64,000 bases of DNA from Aselliscus stoliczkanus (Eukaryota; Chordata; Mammalia; Chiroptera; Hipposideridae), in contig CM066729.1 in the NCBI GenBank assembly GCA_033961575.1, positions 35,312,501-35,376,500 on the forward strand, in the 5' to 3' direction. The position numbers and the translations under genes are program-made. The notes under the pieces were generated by a model that was not told where the DNA came from, did no database searches, and saw only the letters and a list, made by a program, of their open reading frames with translations. Below, piece after piece: positions 36,311-46,941 of the stretch; position 1 is the stretch's first letter, and each line of letters opens with the position of its first letter.

Positions 36311-37370
36311 ATGGGTTATGTGAATATCAAATTCAAACAGGCGACCAGGGTTTACCACTTGTAGAGTCTGTGCCTGTTGTATCACCCATTTTGTAGCAAC
36401 AAATCCTTGGTCTACAGCCTCTGTCCAATTCCATGAGGCACGTTGTTTCACCATGGAATACAAGGGCCTTGCCACTGGTGCTAAATGGGATACCAATACC
36501 CGCGCCCATACCCCCAACAAGGGTTTTTTCTGCACCACAGTCTAGCTGGCAGCTCAGCGAGACACAGGAAGTAAGATCCCTAACAAACACTCATTAATTC
36601 CCCAAGAGGGCCAAATACGTTTGTAGTTGGGAGACCGTGGTGGGCTGGGGAAATGCCTATTTTATCATTGTAGCTTTGGGTATAACCTTTGTCTAATCCG
36701 ACCACAAAATATCCAAACACATGACAGATAAGCCAGAGCCCTGCATCTTTTCCTCATTCACCACTCAGCCACATGGCTTCAAGTGGCAGAGGAGAGAGAG
36801 AGCTGCTTGCTCCAAACCTGAAAGACAATCAGAATTAGTCAGACATTATCAACATAGTGAAACAGGGCTACAGAAGATAGGTGGTCCCATTGTGCCAAGT
36901 CCTGGGCTACAAGCCCATGGCAAACAGTGGAGTGAACTGCTCCTGGCTTTCAGGCACAATATCAATAGGGAAGAAGGTGTTCGCCAGATCCACCACATAG
37001 TGGTACATTCCCAGGCAAACAGCACAGCAGCAATCCATCACATCATGGATTGAAGGCACTGCAGCATGCAGGTGTGGCATCACCTTGTTCAGTTTCCTAT
37101 AGTTCAGTCATTTGCCAGGTTCCGTCTGGCTTCTTCACTGGCCAACACTGGCCAGACCAGGCTATGTGTTAGGCCAATCTCCTCATGTCCCCCCAGCAGG
37201 CGGTACTGTCATACCGTAACCACACACCAGGACTATGGCAACACTTGAGGGGGGTGGTGAATATGCCAGCATACCACTGCCTTTACCACCCGGACTCAGA
37301 GGTGGAACTCTCAGGCCAAAATCTGTAGGCTGAGGCCATGTAACATGTCCACCCCCTAGAATACATTCGG
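36311..37370 (-). pseudogene. Decayed retroviral reverse transcriptase
   Basis: Reverse transcriptase sequence lies between protease and RNase H on the minus strand. The catalytic YXDD box is at 36845-36856 and reads Y-V-D-N, so the second aspartate is lost, followed at once by an in-frame stop. Further stops and shifts occur throughout. It is inactive. Confidence 0.75.
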
Positions 37371-37600
37371 GTATACAGGAGACATACGCACTGTAAGTAC
37401 GGAGGAAGTGTACCTATACCCAGCAGTAAGGAGATAGCTTTCACCTTCACAGTCCTCCCTCGTAACCATCAATGTAGATTGCTGGTCCAGGGAACTGCTC
37501 TGGATTCTCATACATAAGGCTGCAGTCAGTGCCGGTGTCAACCAGGGCCAGTTCAATCCAGACAAACACCTGTTGCTTTTACCTGGAACCGTCGGTTCAA
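37371..37600 (-). pseudogene. Decayed retroviral protease
   Basis: The aspartic protease active-site triplet Asp-Thr-Gly is encoded on the minus strand at 37531-37539, in a 'LVDTG' context followed by the usual flap-side residues. It sits directly upstream of the reverse transcriptase, as in gammaretrovirus-like (ERV1) elements. Interrupted by frameshifts. Confidence 0.75.
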
Positions 37601-38398
37601 GGCCTTCCGAAGCTTGGCAACATGCCTGGATAACGTAATTACTTCTTCACTTCTTCTGCTGCTGCGGGCAACACAGACAGAAAGGACTATCATCTCATAT
37701 CTCCCCTGCCAGGAATAAGAAGAGGGGAAATTCTCTCAACCCCAAAATAAGCAGTTTCCTAACCCTCAGCTAACCATCACCCCACAGGTCGTCTCTCATG
37801 TGAGGGAGCAAAAAGCTCACACAGACAACAGTTAACACGGGGACCAATGTGTGGACAGTTCCATGTAGGGCCTCTGGTCCCTAGTCATCCCCTTCGGCCA
37901 GGTATCTTGGCTCCTCCCCTAGTCAAACTGGAAGGAACTGGCCTCGGGTGGTCATGTGAATTCTTGGAAGTGTTTTCCCAGACTTCTTTCGACCTTACCC
38001 GCATCTCAGGAGGGGCCTCTGTCTCAAACCCCGCACCATGGAGCTCCTCCTCTAGCTGGCGGACTCGAGCTTCCAGCGCTTCCCTCTAGGACCACAAGTC
38101 CCACACTTGGGCTGCTTCGCCAAGCACCTCCTCTCTCCACAGCGCAGGGCAGTGAGAAACACCCGGCCCACACGGCCGGCAGAAGTGTTCTCTTTCCCCA
38201 GCAGCCACTCACTTAAAACCTGCAAGGCTTTCTCTGTGCTGGCCAGAGAGCCATCCACGTCTTCCCACCCCTCCAAGGGGGCCCAGCCCATGAGAACAGC
38301 GGCCACAGGGTACTGCACATTGTGTAGTGGCCACATGTCCTTTTGCCCAGAGAAGGATGGCTCCCTTACCTGACCAGGACCCTGCTCACTGATCCAGG
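37601..38398 (-). pseudogene. Shortened retroviral leader and gag remnant
   Basis: Only about 800 bp separate the 5' LTR from protease, too little for a complete gag (usually about 1.5 kb), so much of gag is deleted. The longest minus-strand frame runs 38486-38052 out of the LTR. No zinc-knuckle motif is seen. Just inside the LTR the sequence TGGATCAGTGAG (complement at about 38383-38396) is where a tRNA primer-binding site would lie; I cannot name the tRNA. Confidence 0.5.
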
Positions 38399-38737
38399 TG
38401 TCAGGGAGCGAGACGGTCCCAGTGTAAGGTGCTGGCGACTCTGGGAGCTGGAACAAGATATGCGGAGCCAAAGGCAGAGTAGACATGCTTTATTCACTGG
38501 CTCTCTAGGTACCACCTGCTTTGTGCAATGGCCAGGGTTTATACTGTGCAGGAACAATAGTGGCTTATAGCCAAAGTGTTTACATAAAGCACATAAACAG
38601 TGACACCATCAAAGATGGACAGCACCTGTGCAACACTCCATCATCCATACCCAGTGGGTCACTAAGGCAGTTCCACCAGGTGGCTGATGAAGGGAACCTG
38701 ACTGACTCCTTCTTCCCCACATTGTTCTGTAGGGTCA
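38399..38737 (-). repeat. Retroviral 5' LTR (provirus on minus strand)
   Basis: A 339-bp partner of 32950-33301, starting TGTCAGGGAG on the plus strand and ending GGGTCA. The polyadenylation signal is the complement of TTTATT at 38489-38494. Both LTRs keep the long identical core GGAGCCAAAGGCAGAGTAGA. The pair bounds a provirus of about 5.8 kb. Confidence 0.85.
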
Positions 38738-38740
38738 GCC

Positions 38741-39030
38741 CCTGCACAACACCTCCTCCACTGTAGTCACAGCCAATCCTCACAGCCAATCAACCTGAGG
38801 GTCAATCCCTCCCATTGATGTACAAACAATGATCAAATCTCAACTATAATCAGAGGGGCACAAATAACTCACACAAGGGACATCCCTGGAGAACCCAACT
38901 CTGGTGTCCAGGGAGACTACAATACTGGATCTCACAGGACACCTACTCCATTAGACCACTCTACTAAGACCAGAAGGCATAGCAGCCCTACAAACAAAGG
39001 GAGGCAGCCAAAATAGGGTGACAAAGAAAC
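38741..39030 (+). mobile_element. L1 5'UTR (right of the retrovirus insertion)
   Basis: 'tcacagccaatcctcacagccaatcaacctgagggtcaatccctccc' and following sequence is the downstream L1 5'UTR, leading directly into ORF1 at 39031. It joins 32949 across the provirus. Confidence 0.7.
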
Positions 39031-39519
39031 ATGTCTCAAATAAAAGAACAGAACAAAGCTCCAGAAAAAGAACTAAACAAAATGGAGACATGCAATCTAC
39101 CAGATGCAGAGTTCCAAACAGTAGTTACAAGGACGCTCAATGATCACAGGGAGAACTTCAACAAAGAGATAGGAAACATAAAAATGGAGATAGAAAACAT
39201 TGAAAAAGCACCAGTTAAAAGTAAAGACTACAGTAACTGAAATGAAGAATACATTAGAGGGAATCAAAAGTGGATTATATGAAGCAGAGGACTGAATTAG
39301 CAATTTAGAAGATAAGGTAGCAGAAAACACCCAATCAAAACAGCAAAAAGAAAAAAAAAGAATACAAAAAAATGAGGAGAGTTTAAGGGGTCTCTGGGAC
39401 AGCATCAAGCATACCAACATTCACATAACATGGGTACCTGAAGTAGAAGAGTAAAAGCAAGGAATTGAAAACCTATTTGAAGAAATAATGATTGAAAACT
39501 TCCCTAATCTGGTGAAAGA

Positions 39520-39573
<54 letters not shown>

Positions 39574-39950
39574 TCAGGAAGTGCAGAGTGCCAAACAAGA
39601 TGAACCCAAAGTGGCCAACACCAAGACACATCATAATTAAAATGCAAAAGGCTAAAGACAAGGAGGGAATCTTGAAAGCAGCAAGAGAAAAACAGTTAGA
39701 GTTACCTACAAGGAAGCTTCCATAAGACTGTCAGCTGATATCTCAACAGAAACTTTGGAGACCAGAAGAGGTTGACAAGAAAAATTCAAAGTGATAACAA
39801 GCAAGGATCTACAACCAAGATTACTCTAACCAGCAAAGGTGTCATTTGTAATCAAAGGACAGATAAAAAGTTTCCCAGAATACACAAACATAAAGGCTTT
39901 CCTCAACCACCAAACTTGTATTACAAGGCAAGTTAGAGGGACTTCTTTAA
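39031..39950 (+). pseudogene. L1 ORF1 (RNA-binding chaperone), disrupted
   Basis: Starts ATGTCTCAAATAAAAGAAC and ends at TAA 39948-39950 after the 'GLL' terminal residues typical of L1 ORF1p. The first 69 codons are open, then stops and shifts follow (39238 onward). Coiled-coil-like sequence lies at 39040-39380, the RNA-recognition region at 39380-39700, and the C-terminal domain ('ISTETLE' region, 39740 onward) after that. A (TA)n expansion (39525-39569) has broken the middle. In active L1s this protein packages L1 RNA. Confidence 0.8.
39525..39569. repeat. (TA)n microsatellite inside L1 ORF1
   Basis: A pure TA run between recognisable ORF1 segments, so it arose or expanded after insertion. 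Confidence 0.95.
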
Positions 39951-39957
39951 GACAAAA

Positions 39958-39958
39958 G

Positions 39959-40013
<55 letters not shown>

Positions 40014-40014
40014 A
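39958..40014. repeat. (AAAT)n microsatellite in L1 inter-ORF spacer
   Basis: About 14 AAAT units between ORF1 and ORF2. Confidence 0.95.
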
Positions 40015-40031
40015 AACTATAAATAATTAAA

Positions 40032-41090
40032 ATGGCACTAACTACATATCTGTGAACAATTACTTCAAATGTAAATGGATAAATGCCCCAGTCAAAGATA
40101 AAGTGGCTGAATGGAGAAGAAAATAAGACCCTTACATATGCTGCCTACAAGAGACTCACTTCAGATTGAAAGACATGTACAGGTGGAAAGTAAAGGGATA
40201 GAAAAAGATATTTCAAAAATACCTGTGCCGGTCTAGGCTAAGGTTGCAAATTGGGAGGGGAATGGGGATGAGGGAGAAGGGGAAGGGATTAGACAGCAAA
40301 AATAGGCAACTATAATATTGCCACTGGGATAGGAAAAACAGTTTGGGGAATATAATTAATAATGTTGTAAATATTCTGTGGAATGTCAGATGATCATAGG
40401 TCTTGTAAGGGAGACCATTTCATGGATGGAGTAGAGGTTTGATCACTGAACTGTATTACTAAAGCGGAGGTGGTATACCTACTGTAATTGAATATATATA
40501 GATAGTCACGGGATGTGGATTATACTGTGGAAGAGAGTCAGAGGAAGAGTAATAGATATATATGATATGGGGCGGGGAGTGGGGTGGTGAATTGGGGGTG
40601 GGGGGTTGTCACTCTGAGGGGTAAAATGTATAACTATTGCACTGTGTTGTACACCTGAAACTAATTTAAAAAAAAAAGAAAAAGATATTTCATGAAAATG
40701 GAAACAAACAAACAAAAAAGCTTTAAATAGGCTTTAAAACAAAGGCTATAACAAGAGACAAAGAAGGACCCAGTAATCCCACTTCTGGGTAATTATACAA
40801 AGAAATCCAACTCTACTTTGAAGATACCTGTGCACCCATATGTTCATTACAGCTTTGTTTACAATGACCAAGATGTGGAGGCAGCCTGGGCATCCATCAA
40901 TGGATGAATGAATAAAGAGGAGGTGGTACATATGTACAATGGAATATTGCTTGGCCATGGAAGGGAATGAGTTCTCACCATCTGGGGTGGTATGGATGGA
41001 CCTGAAGGATATTGTACTGAGTGCAGCATGTCAGACAGTGAAAGAAAGATGAGATGTAATTTCACTTATATGTGTAATTTAAAGGACAAA
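40032..41090 (+). pseudogene. L1 ORF2 (endonuclease / reverse transcriptase), internally deleted
   Basis: The start is ATG 40032 with the endonuclease N-terminus ('ITSNVNG'-type region near 40060; the ETHF catalytic segment at about 40150-40165). It runs to 40200, is interrupted by another L1 3'UTR (40216-40677), resumes at 40693 and reaches about 40770. There it jumps directly to the ORF2 C-terminal region ('cagtaatcccacttctggg'). The reverse transcriptase domain and most of the 3.8-kb frame are missing. Confidence 0.82.
40201..40692 (+). mobile_element. 5'-truncated L1 3'UTR inserted in L1 ORF2, perfect 15-bp TSD
   Basis: GAAAAAGATATTTCA occurs exactly at 40201-40215 and 40678-40692. Between them is an L1 3'UTR only: a G-rich tract (40245-40290, 40565-40615), 'cacctgaaactaattt' and an A-tail. 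The ORF2 sequence reads continuously across the two TSD copies once one is removed. The inserted subfamily has the G-rich 3'UTR typical of L1. Confidence 0.93.
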
Positions 41091-42321
41091 ATAAACAAAC
41101 AAAACAGAAACAAATTCATAGATACAGAGAACATTTTGATAATTGCCAGACAGGAAGAGTTTTGGAATGAATGAAAAGGGGGAAGGGATTAAAAAGTAAA
41201 AATTGGGGGCTGACCGAGTGGCTTAGTTGATTAAGAGTTGGCTTGGGAGCGTGAGCTTTGAGCAGTAGGGCCACCAGTTTGGTTCTGACTTGGGCCCTCT
41301 AAAGCTAAGATGGTGAACAACAGCTCCACCTGAAGCTGAGCTGCCCTGAGTCACCAGCGATGGTGTAGGTTGCAATGGGGCTGCAGTGGGGCTGCAGTGG
41401 ACTGTGTGAGCTACTGTGAGTGGCTGGAAGCCAGTGTGAGTGGCTGGCAGCCAGGAAGAGCAGCCGTGAGCTGCCATGAGCAGCTGTCCAATGGCCAGTG
41501 ATCGATCTGCCTTACCCGGGAAGAGCGCAATGATCATAATACCAACATGGGCCAGTGAAACAATGTCCTCCACAACTAGATTGAAGAACAAAAGAACAGC
41601 AAATTGTCTGTTCCCCTTCCCTGATTCCCCAATGCTGTTCCCTCCCCCAATTTCTCAATAAAATCTTTAAAAGAAAAAAAAGAAAAATTGGTTGATACAA
41701 AGTAGTCATGGGAATATAGGAAATAGCATAAGGAATATAGTCAATAATATTGTAATGTATGCTGTCTGATGGGTAATAGATCTATTGAGGTGATAGATGG
41801 GAGGGGGTTGGGGGGCAGGGTGAAAAGGTGATGGCATTAAGAAATACAAATTGGTAGTTAACAAAATAGACATGGAGATGTAAGGTAAAACATAGGGAAT
41901 ATAGTCAATGATATGGTAATAACTATGTTAGAGCTAGGTGGGTACTAGACTAGTCAGGGGGATTGCTTCTTAAATTATATAAATGTCTAACCACTATATG
42001 CTATACACCTGAAATTAATATAAAATAATATTGGATGCCAACTGTAATTGAAAAATTTAGAAAGAGGGGGGAAGGTGAAGGGAAATAAGATTCAAATTTC
42101 CAGGTATAAAACAAAAAATTTGTGGGGGATGTAATGTATAGCATAGGGAATATAGTCAATAATGTTGTGATCATAGTACGGTGTCAGATGGCTACTGGAC
42201 TTATCATGGTGATCAATTATTTACATATATAAATGCTGAATAACTGTGTATATCAGAAACTAATATAATATTTTATGTTAGCTATATTTGAATAAAAAAT
42301 CTTTAAAAAAGAAAAAAAAAA
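41091..42321 (+). mobile_element. L1 3'UTR with repeated sub-units and own poly(A)
   Basis: From the end of ORF2 to AATAAA (42291-42296) and an A-tail (42305-42321). It contains at least three related segments of the form 'gggaatatagtcaat(a/g)at...gtcagatgg(g/c)ta' at 41735, 41905 and 42150, roughly every 170-240 bases. Broken by a SINE at 41204-41691. Confidence 0.8.
41204..41691 (+). mobile_element. tRNA-derived SINE, full-length, in L1 3'UTR
   Basis: Head GGGCTGACCGAGTGGCTTAG, an internal extra segment 'gagcgtgagctttgagcagtagg' not present in the short copies, and the long body with 'aactagattgaagaacaaaagaacagcaa'. It ends TTTCTCAATAAAATCTTT plus A-tail. AAAAATTGG flanks both ends (41195-41203 and about 41683-41691). 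Confidence 0.9.
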
Positions 42322-42700
42322 GCCAAGAAGAATGGAATTAACAGGATTAACTTAAATCAATAAAGATTTATCCAGTTTACATTGAAGCATAGATTAAGAG
42401 GATACAGCCTTATTTGAGTTTATTTATTGTCCGTTTAGGAGTGGTTTTCTATTTTTTTCTACATTTGGCCATTTCAGGAATATTAAGCTAGGTTTCATTT
42501 GGGCATTAATTTTCAAATTCTAATAAATATGTGTAAAATGCAATACATTCATACACAATACATTTTGGAATATTTTAATATAATATCTTGTTTCTTTTTT
42601 CATTTGTCTACTCTAAACTGTTTACTTAAAGCTTGGTTGGAGTAAAACTGCAATACAATAAACTGCATATTTTTTAGTATTTAAAAAAAAATAAATAAAT
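42322..42700 (+). mobile_element. Probable L1 3' transduction with second poly(A)
   Basis: After the L1's own A-tail comes about 360 bp of sequence that is not L1 3'UTR. It ends with AATAAA at 42657-42662 and an A-rich tail at 42683-42700, immediately followed by the L1's right TSD copy (AAGATATGTTGA). That order (L1 poly(A), unique DNA, second poly(A), TSD) is what 3' transduction leaves behind, when transcription reads past the L1 signal. An independent retro-insertion into the A-tail is the alternative. Confidence 0.7.
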
Positions 42701-43140
42701 AAGATATGTTGAAGCCCTAAACCCCAGCTCAGTATGTGACCTTATTTGGAAATAGAGTTATTGCTAATATATTTAATATGAGGCTGCTAGGGTGGGTCCT
42801 AATTCAATATAACTGTTGTCTTTATTAGAAGTGTAAATTCAGACACACAGACAGGCACACACAGAGGGAAGACAATGTGAGGACATACAGGGAAAAGATG
42901 GCCATGTGGATGGATTGATGAATCTACAAACCCAGCAATGCCAACGAATGCTGGTAATCAGCAGAAGCTAGAAGAATCAAGGGAAGATCCATCCTCTAGA
43001 GCTTTTAGAGATAGCATGGCCCTGCTGACACTTTGATTTTGGACTTCCAGCTTCCAGAAATATGAGAGGATAAATTTCTGTTGTTTTAAGCCATGTTGTT
43101 TTTGGTATTTTGTTACAGCAGCCTCAGGAAGCTAATATGA
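42701..43140 (+). mobile_element. MLT1-type LTR, right fragment
   Basis: Continues the LTR begun at 31797: 'aagatatgttgaagccctaa', 'tgtgaccttatttggaaatag', later 'ttggacttccagcttccagaaatatgagag' and the end 'tattttgttacagcagcctcaggaagctaata'. The rejoined LTR would be about 480 bp, normal for this family. Confidence 0.85.
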
Positions 43141-43451
43141 CTTTCTACATGTTCCATATTTTCTCTTTCCTTCACTGAACCATGTCACCATAAATATAAA
43201 CAAATGCAGACTTTTTAATCTTCTTCCATCTTATTCCTGTTTTCTGCTTCCTCTTCTTACCGTACCTATTTCACAGCTTTGGAAATGTGCCTGTTTCCTC
43301 TCAGTCCAGTTTCTACACATGGAGCAAGAAGCTATTGGATGAAGCAGCCCATGGCCTTCACATATAATTTGGGAACTTTCTAGCCAATCATATGGAGAAA
43401 TACTCCCTAATAATCAAACTCTGAGGCACTGTTTCACCATCTGTACTGTAA

Positions 43452-43625
43452 AGCAGTGCTTCCCAACCTTTACTGTGTGTATGGATCACCTGGTGATCTT
43501 ATTAAAATGCAGATTCTCATTGAGTATTCAGATTCAATATTCTATTTACATTTCTAGTAAGTTCTCTGGAAATGTTGAAGCTTTTGTTCTGAAGACAGCA
43601 CTTTGAGAATCAAAGTTCTAAAACT
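43452..43625 (+). mobile_element. MER5-type hAT (Charlie) non-autonomous remnant
   Basis: Starts CAGTGCTTCCCAACC with 'atggatcacctggtgatcttattaaaatgcagattct', the hallmark of MER5-like elements, and ends 'cactttgagaatcaaag'. It is shared across placental mammals and inactive. Confidence 0.7.
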
Positions 43626-45224
43626 TGACCAATGTCATGATCAACCTACATGTCATCTTCAACTTTCCAACCCAGGACTGTTTGCATCTTAAGCAGCATT
43701 TTACTGCATTTTAGAGAAAAAAAAGGAACTCTCTCTAGATTTTGGAACTTGAGAAAAGTAGCCAATGGGTGGATGAATTGAAAGATATTTTAGGAGAAAA
43801 CATGGCTTCTGTAAGAATATATAGTTCTAACAAGACTCTAAGGTTGACAAATTGAACACAAGCTGCGTGTGGCACAAGGTACCTTTAAACAGCACAAATA
43901 GCAGACAGTGCAATCTATGCCTTCTCCACCCTCCTGTTCACCATCAATTCTCAAGCTATGTCAACTCTAATTCAGATATTATCTTTATAAAAAAATAATA
44001 TAAACAGAACCACATTTACATGGAGTCAGAGCTATCATCCCAGAGGAAATGCTTTGCATCTGATTCCTCCCAACATTTGGAATGTTAAAACAGGGCAAAA
44101 TAACCTTTGGGCTGGGCCTAAAGCAACATTGACCTTAAGCAACTGTTTGCAAAGATAACAAAAAAACAGATGACTATGGGACTGAAAATTAAAAACAGCC
44201 TTTAGAATTAGCAATACTATGTTAGCTTATCCTATAGAAATTCATTCCTGCTATCCACATAATTGTTCCCATTCTCTTTCTCACAAATACCCCTTGCCTT
44301 ACCTCCTAATTGAAACACTATTTGGGGTTTTCCCTGAATCGATGTTTCCAGAATAGCTATTCTTTGGACCTCAAATAAATGTGTGTTGCCTCTCACTGTT
44401 GCCTTTTATTTTTAGGTGAACATCTTTAATCCATTTCCTCTCTCCAGTTCCTCCCATTCAGATATTAATCACCTGTAATCTAATAAGTCACCTTACCTCA
44501 GCCACTTACTCCAGAAATTTTTATTTATTTATTGCAACTACATTTAACTTTCTAAAATATAACTCTGCCTATGTTTCTCCTCTGCTTAAAAACATGCCAA
44601 GAGTCCACAGAGCATAGAGGATAAGCTGCAAATTCTTAACAAGGCATGGAAAAGACACTACCAAACTGTGACTTCAGGCTGACTGCATTTTCTTTCTCCT
44701 CTATATTTTCCCTCATTTATAGCAGGTAGTGTCATTGCTTTCAGTCAGTTTTGACCATCCTATATTTCATTGATGTATTGCCTAGAATTTCTGGCCATGG
44801 CCATGATATTCTAGGGGCAGCTGGACCTGAAAGCCCTAAAGCCTAACACTGGGTTGGCAAACAAAATGGCAAGCATAATATAATCTCCTGGATATAATTA
44901 TGATATCAAACGTCTTTGCTGCAAGTGAAAGTTTGATGCAATAGAACACAATGGTAACCTTCAATGTCATTCATCAGTTTCCATTAAAGTCTTTACCACA
45001 GTTCACAAGAAAAATAAATAAGAAAGCTAACTGCTATCTGTGGCTCATTATAATGAATAAATTCTTCTCTTCTTGGGCACAGAATCAGGCCTCGTTTTCC
45101 AGTTTCACTTCTACATAGCTGTAACAACCACTTGCTTGAGTTCTAACTGATGGGTGATATAGGTGGTTCTAGTGCACGTGGTGAATCAAGCCTCTCTAGG
45201 TCTCCATTCTTTTCCAGTGTGACA
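43626..45224. other. Unassigned sequence; possible old LTR at about 44040-44416
   Basis: The 44040-44416 part has an LTR-like 3' end with CCTCAAATAAATGTG and a pyrimidine-rich stretch, but I cannot match a family or find a partner. The remainder shows no gene or known repeat. A (TTTA) patch lies at 44519-44532. Confidence 0.3.
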
Positions 45225-45620
45225 TTGTTATTCTTCCAATCAAGAGCTGGCCTCTTTAAATTTGGGCGGGCCTTGTGACTTGTTTTGACCAATAGAATGT
45301 AGCAGAATAATGTCATGTGACCTGTGAGGTAGGTTTTAGGGATCTTGCAACCTCTGTTTTCATCCTCTTGAAATACTGCTCTGACAAGCCCATGTTTTGA
45401 AGAAAGCTGGATTGAGAGACTACCTGGAGACAGACGTCCAGCTGACCCAGCTGAGCCCAGCTCCCAACTGATCCATTAGCTAAATGCAGCCACATGAGTA
45501 AGCCAAAATGAGACCAGAAGAAAAGCTGCTCAATCAATCTATAAAACTGTGAGAAAAATACAATGATTGTTTCAGAACACCGAGTTTGGGGGTGATTTTT
45601 TAAACAGAAATAGATAATAG
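45225..45620 (+). mobile_element. MLT1-type MaLR LTR
   Basis: 'gggccttgtgacttgttttgaccaatagaatgtagcag' followed by 'cctcttgaaatactgctctgac', 'gagagactacctggagac' and 'atgagtaagcc'. It ends '...aacagaaatagataata'. This order is typical of an ancient MaLR solo LTR. Confidence 0.7.
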
Positions 45621-46413
45621 ATACAGAAAATAATATTCACAAAAGTGATTATACCTCTTCTAGGCCTGACACATGAAACCATCCTATAAGCATCACTCCT
45701 TGTTCATTTCCTTTTTTCAGCACCTAGAATGGAGGGATTCCTAACAAAACTTTAAAAGCCATTTATTGCAGATAGCAAAGTCCCTTTGAGCCTGACTCCT
45801 GAATGGTTAGACATTGATTTATTCTCCTGGCAAGTACAGATACTTTAGCAAGAAATAAATTTCAAGTGTATTTTAGTCATTATACATTTTGAGTACTATT
45901 TATTATAGAAGTTAGCCTACACTAATTAAAATACTAACAATAATAAAATTAATATAATCTTTGGCCTTTGTTCAGGTAATGTATAGTTTCAGAAGGATTT
46001 TATTTATGAATACAGACTTTTGGTGAAAAAATAAATTGGCCTTTAGTTACATATATTTGAAATATAAATTCATTTATTATAGTGGACAAATAGAGGAAAA
46101 ATTCAGGGACTAAAATATTTATCTGTAATTCCAACCCTAGAATTTTGGCATGTTTCTTTCCTTGAACATGCACATTTTTTAATCTAAATTTATACAGCAT
46201 TTTCTCACTTAATATTATAAACAATTTCTCTATATATAGTCATAATTACTTTAAATAAAGTAGTTTCATTGTAATCCATCTAGTGGATATAGTATAAGTT
46301 ATTTCTTACACATTTTTATTGATAAGTTGTTCCAAATAGTCAGTGTTATAACTCTATACTGAGCCTTATTATAAGTATAGCTTTTTTCTTTTTCATATCA
46401 TTTCTTATATGCC
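45621..46413. other. Unassigned sequence
   Basis: No recognisable gene or repeat. Confidence 0.45.
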
Positions 46414-46941
46414 ATTCTCATTTTGTTTATTTTTTATTATTTTATTTTATTTTATTTTTTAAAGATTTTATTGGGGAATTGGGGGAGGGAACAGCGTTTA
46501 GGGAATCAGGGAAGTGGAACCGGCAAGTTGCTGTCCTTTTGTTCTTCAGTCTAGTTGTGAAGGACGTCGCTTTACCGGCCCATAGTATTGTGATCATCGC
46601 ACTCTTCTTGGCTGAAGTAGATCAGTCACCGGCCATTGGATGGCTTCTCACAGAGGCTCACGGCAGCTCAGCAGGCTGCCGGCTGCTCACGCTGGCTGCC
46701 GGCCACTCAAGGTAGCTTATAGAAGCCCACTGCTGCCCCACTGCAGCCTATGCCATCTTCGGCAATTCAAGGCAACTCATGGCAGCTCCAGGTCAAGATA
46801 TTGTTCAACATCTTAGCTGTAGAGGGTGCAGCGTCACTGGCTCATGGGGGATCCAAACCAGCATCCCTGCTGGTCAGAGCTCACACTCTCAAGCCAACTC
46901 TTAACCAAAGAGCCATTTGACCGGCCCACTATTCTCATTTT
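46414..46941 (-). mobile_element. tRNA-derived SINE, full-length, reverse, with 11-bp TSD
   Basis: The body is 46425-46930 on the minus strand. It has the AAAGATTTTATTGGGGAATT end at the left and the head at the right (CATTTGACCGGCC; internal 'gagctcacactctcaagccaactcttaacc'). ATTCTCATTTT is repeated exactly at 46414-46424 and 46931-46941. The head is of the variant type also seen at 41204 and 49590. Confidence 0.92.
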
